Below are positions 4,133 through 6,794 of a stretch of DNA of 6,794 bases, one piece after another. Every line of letters starts with the position of its first letter. Position 1 is the stretch's first letter. Source of the stretch: UMGS1933 sp045593405. GTDB lineage: Bacteria > Bacillota > Clostridia > TANB77 > CAG-508. Location: the NCBI GenBank assembly GCA_045593405.1, contig JAZNWN010000019.1, forward strand, positions 1 to 6,794, in the 5' to 3' direction. The position numbers and the translations under genes were made by a program. The notes under the pieces are model-generated. The model did no database searches, was not told where the DNA came from, and worked only from the letters and a program-made list of their open reading frames with translations.

Positions 4133-6794
4133 TTATAGTCTGATTTTTATTCCCTTGTCCAAATATGTAGAATAAATATAAATTTCATCTACCTTTCGGT
4201 TTAATGCCTCTTCTATGGCTCTTGCATATAGTTTCAATTGTACATTATATTTTTCTATTAGGTAATCTTCTCTTTTTTCTGGAACATAGTCTGTTTTATA
4301 ATCTACCAAAATTAAATTGTCGTTTTCATCTATAAAGTATAAGTCTATTATTCCTTGTACTAGTATAGTGTCTTCTACTTCATTCCCATATATCTCTTTT
4401 GTTGGAATGTTTATGAAAAATGGTTTTTCTTTATATATTTCTTTAGCTGTTTTCATTTTTTTATAGATATTTGAATGTGTGAATTTTAATATTTTTGTTT
4501 TATCTATCGCTTCTTTTTCATTTTCTGTTATTGTTTTATTTGCTACCAGTTTTTCTAACAACTCTTCTAATTTTTCTATATTATATTCTTCTTTGTTATC
4601 TAATCTTTGCATAATCAAATGTACAGCAGTACCTACTTCTGCAGAAGATATCTTTTTTATTTCTTTTAGAAATTCTGGTATAATTTTTTCTACTTCATAT
4701 TTTATTAAATCTTGTTTTGCTATTTTACTTACTGAAGTTTTTCCTTGGATTTTTGTTAGTTCTAAGTTTGTATATCTCCAGTTTAACTTCTTGTCTATTT
4801 CTTCATCTATTATATTATCTAATTCTATATGTATATCTTTTTCTTCTATATCTTGAATTTTACTTTCTCGTTCATTTGTTTTATGCTCAAATATTTCTAT
4901 TATTTCTTTTGCTCTGTTATCATATATTATTACTAATTCTAACCAATCCAAGTAAGATTTTGATTTTCCAACAATAAATTCATTAATCTTTTTTCCTTCT
5001 TCATTCCCTTCTAATAATTCACTTTTATTATTTAATGATTTCTTTAGATTTTTGTCTATTCCAGTTATTATTAATTTTTCTCTTGCTCTAGTTAAAGCCA
5101 CATATAAAAGCCTCATCTCCTCAGCTAACAGTTCTTTTTTTGATTTTTGTTTTATGGCTTCTTTGGCTAAAGTACTGTATTCTATTTTTCTTTCATAGTT
5201 TATGTACTTAGGTCCAAACCCCATATCTTGATGTAATAATATGCTTTCATTTAAATCTTGCATATTAAATTGTTTTCCAGTACCGCTTAAAAAGACTATT
5301 GGAAATTCTAACCCTTTACTTTTGTGTATGCTCATTATTCTTATTACATTTTCATTTTCTCCAATAAGTTTTGGAGCTCCCATATCGCTACCGTTTTTAC
5401 TAATTTTATCTATATAATTTATAAAATTATATAGTCCTTTAAAACTTCCTTGTTCATAATCTTGTGCTTTTTCAAAAAGCATTTTTAAGTTAGCTGTTTT
5501 TATATTTCCATCTGGCATTAGACTTACATAGTTATAATATCCTGTAATTTCATATATCTCCCATAATAATTCATCTAGTTTTAAGTATTCCTGCTTTGCT
5601 TGTAAATCTTCTAGAAGATTAAAAAACTTATTTATTTCATCTTTCAATTCTTCATTTTCTTTTGCTAGACATAGTGCTTCAAAAAAGCTTACATTTTTAT
5701 CTATCACTCTTATTTCTACTAATTGGTTGTCAGTAAGTCCTATAATAGGTGACCTTAAAACTGTAACTAAAGCAATATCATTATTAGGATTATCTATTAT
5801 TTTTAATAAACTCATTATTGTTTGTATTTCGATTGTTTCAAAATAATTAGAACTTGTATCACAAAATACTGGTAACCCTAAACTTACCAATTCTCTTTCA
5901 TAAGTATTTGCAGATGTTGCTGTACTTCGAAGTAGTATTGCAAAATCTCTAAAAGTAGCTTTTCTATAGCCTTGTTTTTTATCATATACATAATAATTAC
6001 TATCTAAAATTTCTTTTAGTTTGTTTGCAACAAACTTTGCCTCTATTTCTATATTGTCAACTATCTCTACTTGTTCATCATCTTCATCATTTTCTTCTTC
6101 ATCTTGATATAAATCAATTATATGTAGTTCTGCTATTCCTCCTGTTTGTTCGTCTGTTTCTTTATATACAGCTCCTTGGTTTAAAAGTTCTTTTTCATCA
6201 TATTCTATATCTCCAAGTTCTTTGCTCATAATATTTTCAAAAACTAAGTTTGTAATATCTAATATATTTCTTCTACTTCTGAAGTTTTCAAATAGCTGGA
6301 TTTTTCTACCCATTTCATCTTTTTTTTCTATATCTGAATAATTTTTATACTTGTCTAAAAAAAGCTCTGGTCTTGCTTGTCTAAATTTATATATGCTTTG
6401 TTTTACATCTCCAACCATAAATATATTGTATTTGCCATTTCTCACACGCGACACACTTGTCAGAATTGCTTCCTGAATCAAGTTACTATCCTGATATTCA
6501 TCAATCATAACTTCTGCAAATTTTTCCTGAAGTTCTTTCGCTGCAGGACTAGGGACAAATTCCCCATTCTCTTCTCTTGTGAGAATTTCTAGCGCGTAGC
6601 GCTCCATGTCTTCAAAATCCATTAGATTTTTGTTTTGTTTTTCTTTGCGGAATGCTTCTGCAAAAGCCAGTACCATTTCCGCCAAAACTTCCATATTCTC
6701 CTTTGCTACCGCCAAATCTTTTATCATTTCTTCAGCTGTGTCGAAGAAATATTGTTCTTCTATTTTTTCAACTGCAGTTCTGACGTCTTTTCGG
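4133..6794 (-). CDS. addA: ATP-dependent helicase/nuclease subunit A (AddA), 5' end cut by the window
   Basis: AddA with AddB forms the Firmicute counterpart of RecBCD. It unwinds and trims double-strand DNA ends to Chi and so prepares them for RecA. About 886 residues are visible, and the frame stays open to the right edge with 22 codons before the first visible ATG. The family is usually around 1,200 residues, so the Walker A motif and N-terminal helicase part are missing from view. The visible order is motif II DEYQDSN (near 6490-6505), motif III VGDVKQSIYKFRQ, FRSR, motif V SIHKSKGLEFP (near 5300-5335) and motif VI LLYVALTRARE (near 5078-5118). A RecB-family nuclease domain follows, with TAVHLIMQRL, GIIDLYF, DYKTD (4289-4303) and QLKLYA (4223-4240). 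Helicase and nuclease residues look intact. An acidic stretch (near 6060-6110) is a variable linker. No clear terminator follows the stop codon. addB is expected upstream, outside the window. Confidence 0.95.
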   Translation of the reverse strand, partial: RKDVRTAVEKIEEQYFFDTAEEMIKDLAVAKENMEVLAEMVLAFAEAFRKEKQNKNLMDFEDMERYALEILTREENGEFVPSPAAKELQEKFAEVMIDEYQDSNLIQEAILTSVSRVRNGKYNIFMVGDVKQSIYKFRQARPELFLDKYKNYSDIEKKDEMGRKIQLFENFRSRRNILDITNLVFENIMSKELGDIEYDEKELLNQGAVYKETDEQTGGIAELHIIDLYQDEEENDEDDEQVEIVDNIEIEAKFVANKLKEILDSNYYVYDKKQGYRKATFRDFAILLRSTATSANTYERELVSLGLPVFCDTSSNYFETIEIQTIMSLLKIIDNPNNDIALVTVLRSPIIGLTDNQLVEIRVIDKNVSFFEALCLAKENEELKDEINKFFNLLEDLQAKQEYLKLDELLWEIYEITGYYNYVSLMPDGNIKTANLKMLFEKAQDYEQGSFKGLYNFINYIDKISKNGSDMGAPKLIGENENVIRIMSIHKSKGLEFPIVFLSGTGKQFNMQDLNESILLHQDMGFGPKYINYERKIEYSTLAKEAIKQKSKKELLAEEMRLLYVALTRAREKLIITGIDKNLKKSLNNKSELLEGNEEGKKINEFIVGKSKSYLDWLELVIIYDNRAKEIIEIFEHKTNERESKIQDIEEKDIHIELDNIIDEEIDKKLNWRYTNLELTKIQGKTSVSKIAKQDLIKYEVEKIIPEFLKEIKKISSAEVGTAVHLIMQRLDNKEEYNIEKLEELLEKLVANKTITENEKEAIDKTKILKFTHSNIYKKMKTAKEIYKEKPFFINIPTKEIYGNEVEDTILVQGIIDLYFIDENDNLILVDYKTDYVPEKREDYLIEKYNVQLKLYARAIEEALNRKVDEIYIYSTYLDKGIKIRL

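Noticed and set aside
6060..6110. Simple repeat in addA (CATCTT-like units) as a slippage site
   Set aside because: It encodes the acidic linker commonly seen in AddA, and the frame is intact on both sides.
4479..6592. Several plus-strand open frames inside addA
   Set aside because: They are antisense shadows of conserved helicase and nuclease motifs.

Overview
The window is strongly AT-rich, uses the standard code (TGA is a stop) and has strong AGGAGG ribosome binding sites. It carries AddA rather than RecBCD, a DUF378 membrane protein and a short prepilin-like leader of a kind common in Clostridia. It fits a low-GC Firmicute, most likely a clostridium. Genus cannot be read from the sequence. 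Nearly all coding is on the minus strand, so genes are described here from right to left in their own direction.

Chromosomal part (about 1121-6794). The right end holds the C-terminal 70% or so of AddA, the helicase/nuclease subunit of the AddAB recombinational repair enzyme; its 5' end lies outside the window. Next come a solitary tRNA-Leu(UAG) with its own consensus promoter, encoded CCA and terminator hairpin, and then a 262-residue membrane-anchored protein. That protein has a prepilin-like N-terminus joined to a beta-barrel clearly related to domain 2 of EF-Tu plus a reduced domain 3, with no GTPase domain. It is the most unusual gene here. A long palindromic hairpin closes it. The small DUF378 gene is the only plus-strand gene and ends in a very strong terminator. 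Divergent from it is rlmD/rlmCD (23S rRNA m5U methyltransferase), whose promoter position shows that the second ATG is the true start.

Accessory part (1-1120). Just beyond the 3' end of rlmD are three tightly packed minus-strand genes: a small sigma-factor-like (ArpU/RinA-type) regulator, a 37-residue DUF3789 membrane peptide, and a GTG-started winged-helix replication protein that runs off the left edge. They look like one end of a prophage or integrative conjugative/mobilizable element. The 3' end of rlmD (rum) is a known integration hotspot in Firmicutes. The 180 bp between rlmD and this module contain a GC-rich repeat island and phased T-tracts, as expected at an element end. No integrase is visible, so this is inference.

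Two closely related hairpin terminators, identical at 33 of 37 positions and in the same orientation, flank the EF-Tu-like gene: one directly behind the tRNA and one behind the gene itself. This suggests duplication or insertion history beside the tRNA. I found no CRISPR array, insertion sequence or rRNA, and no gene-free stretch longer than about 230 bases.
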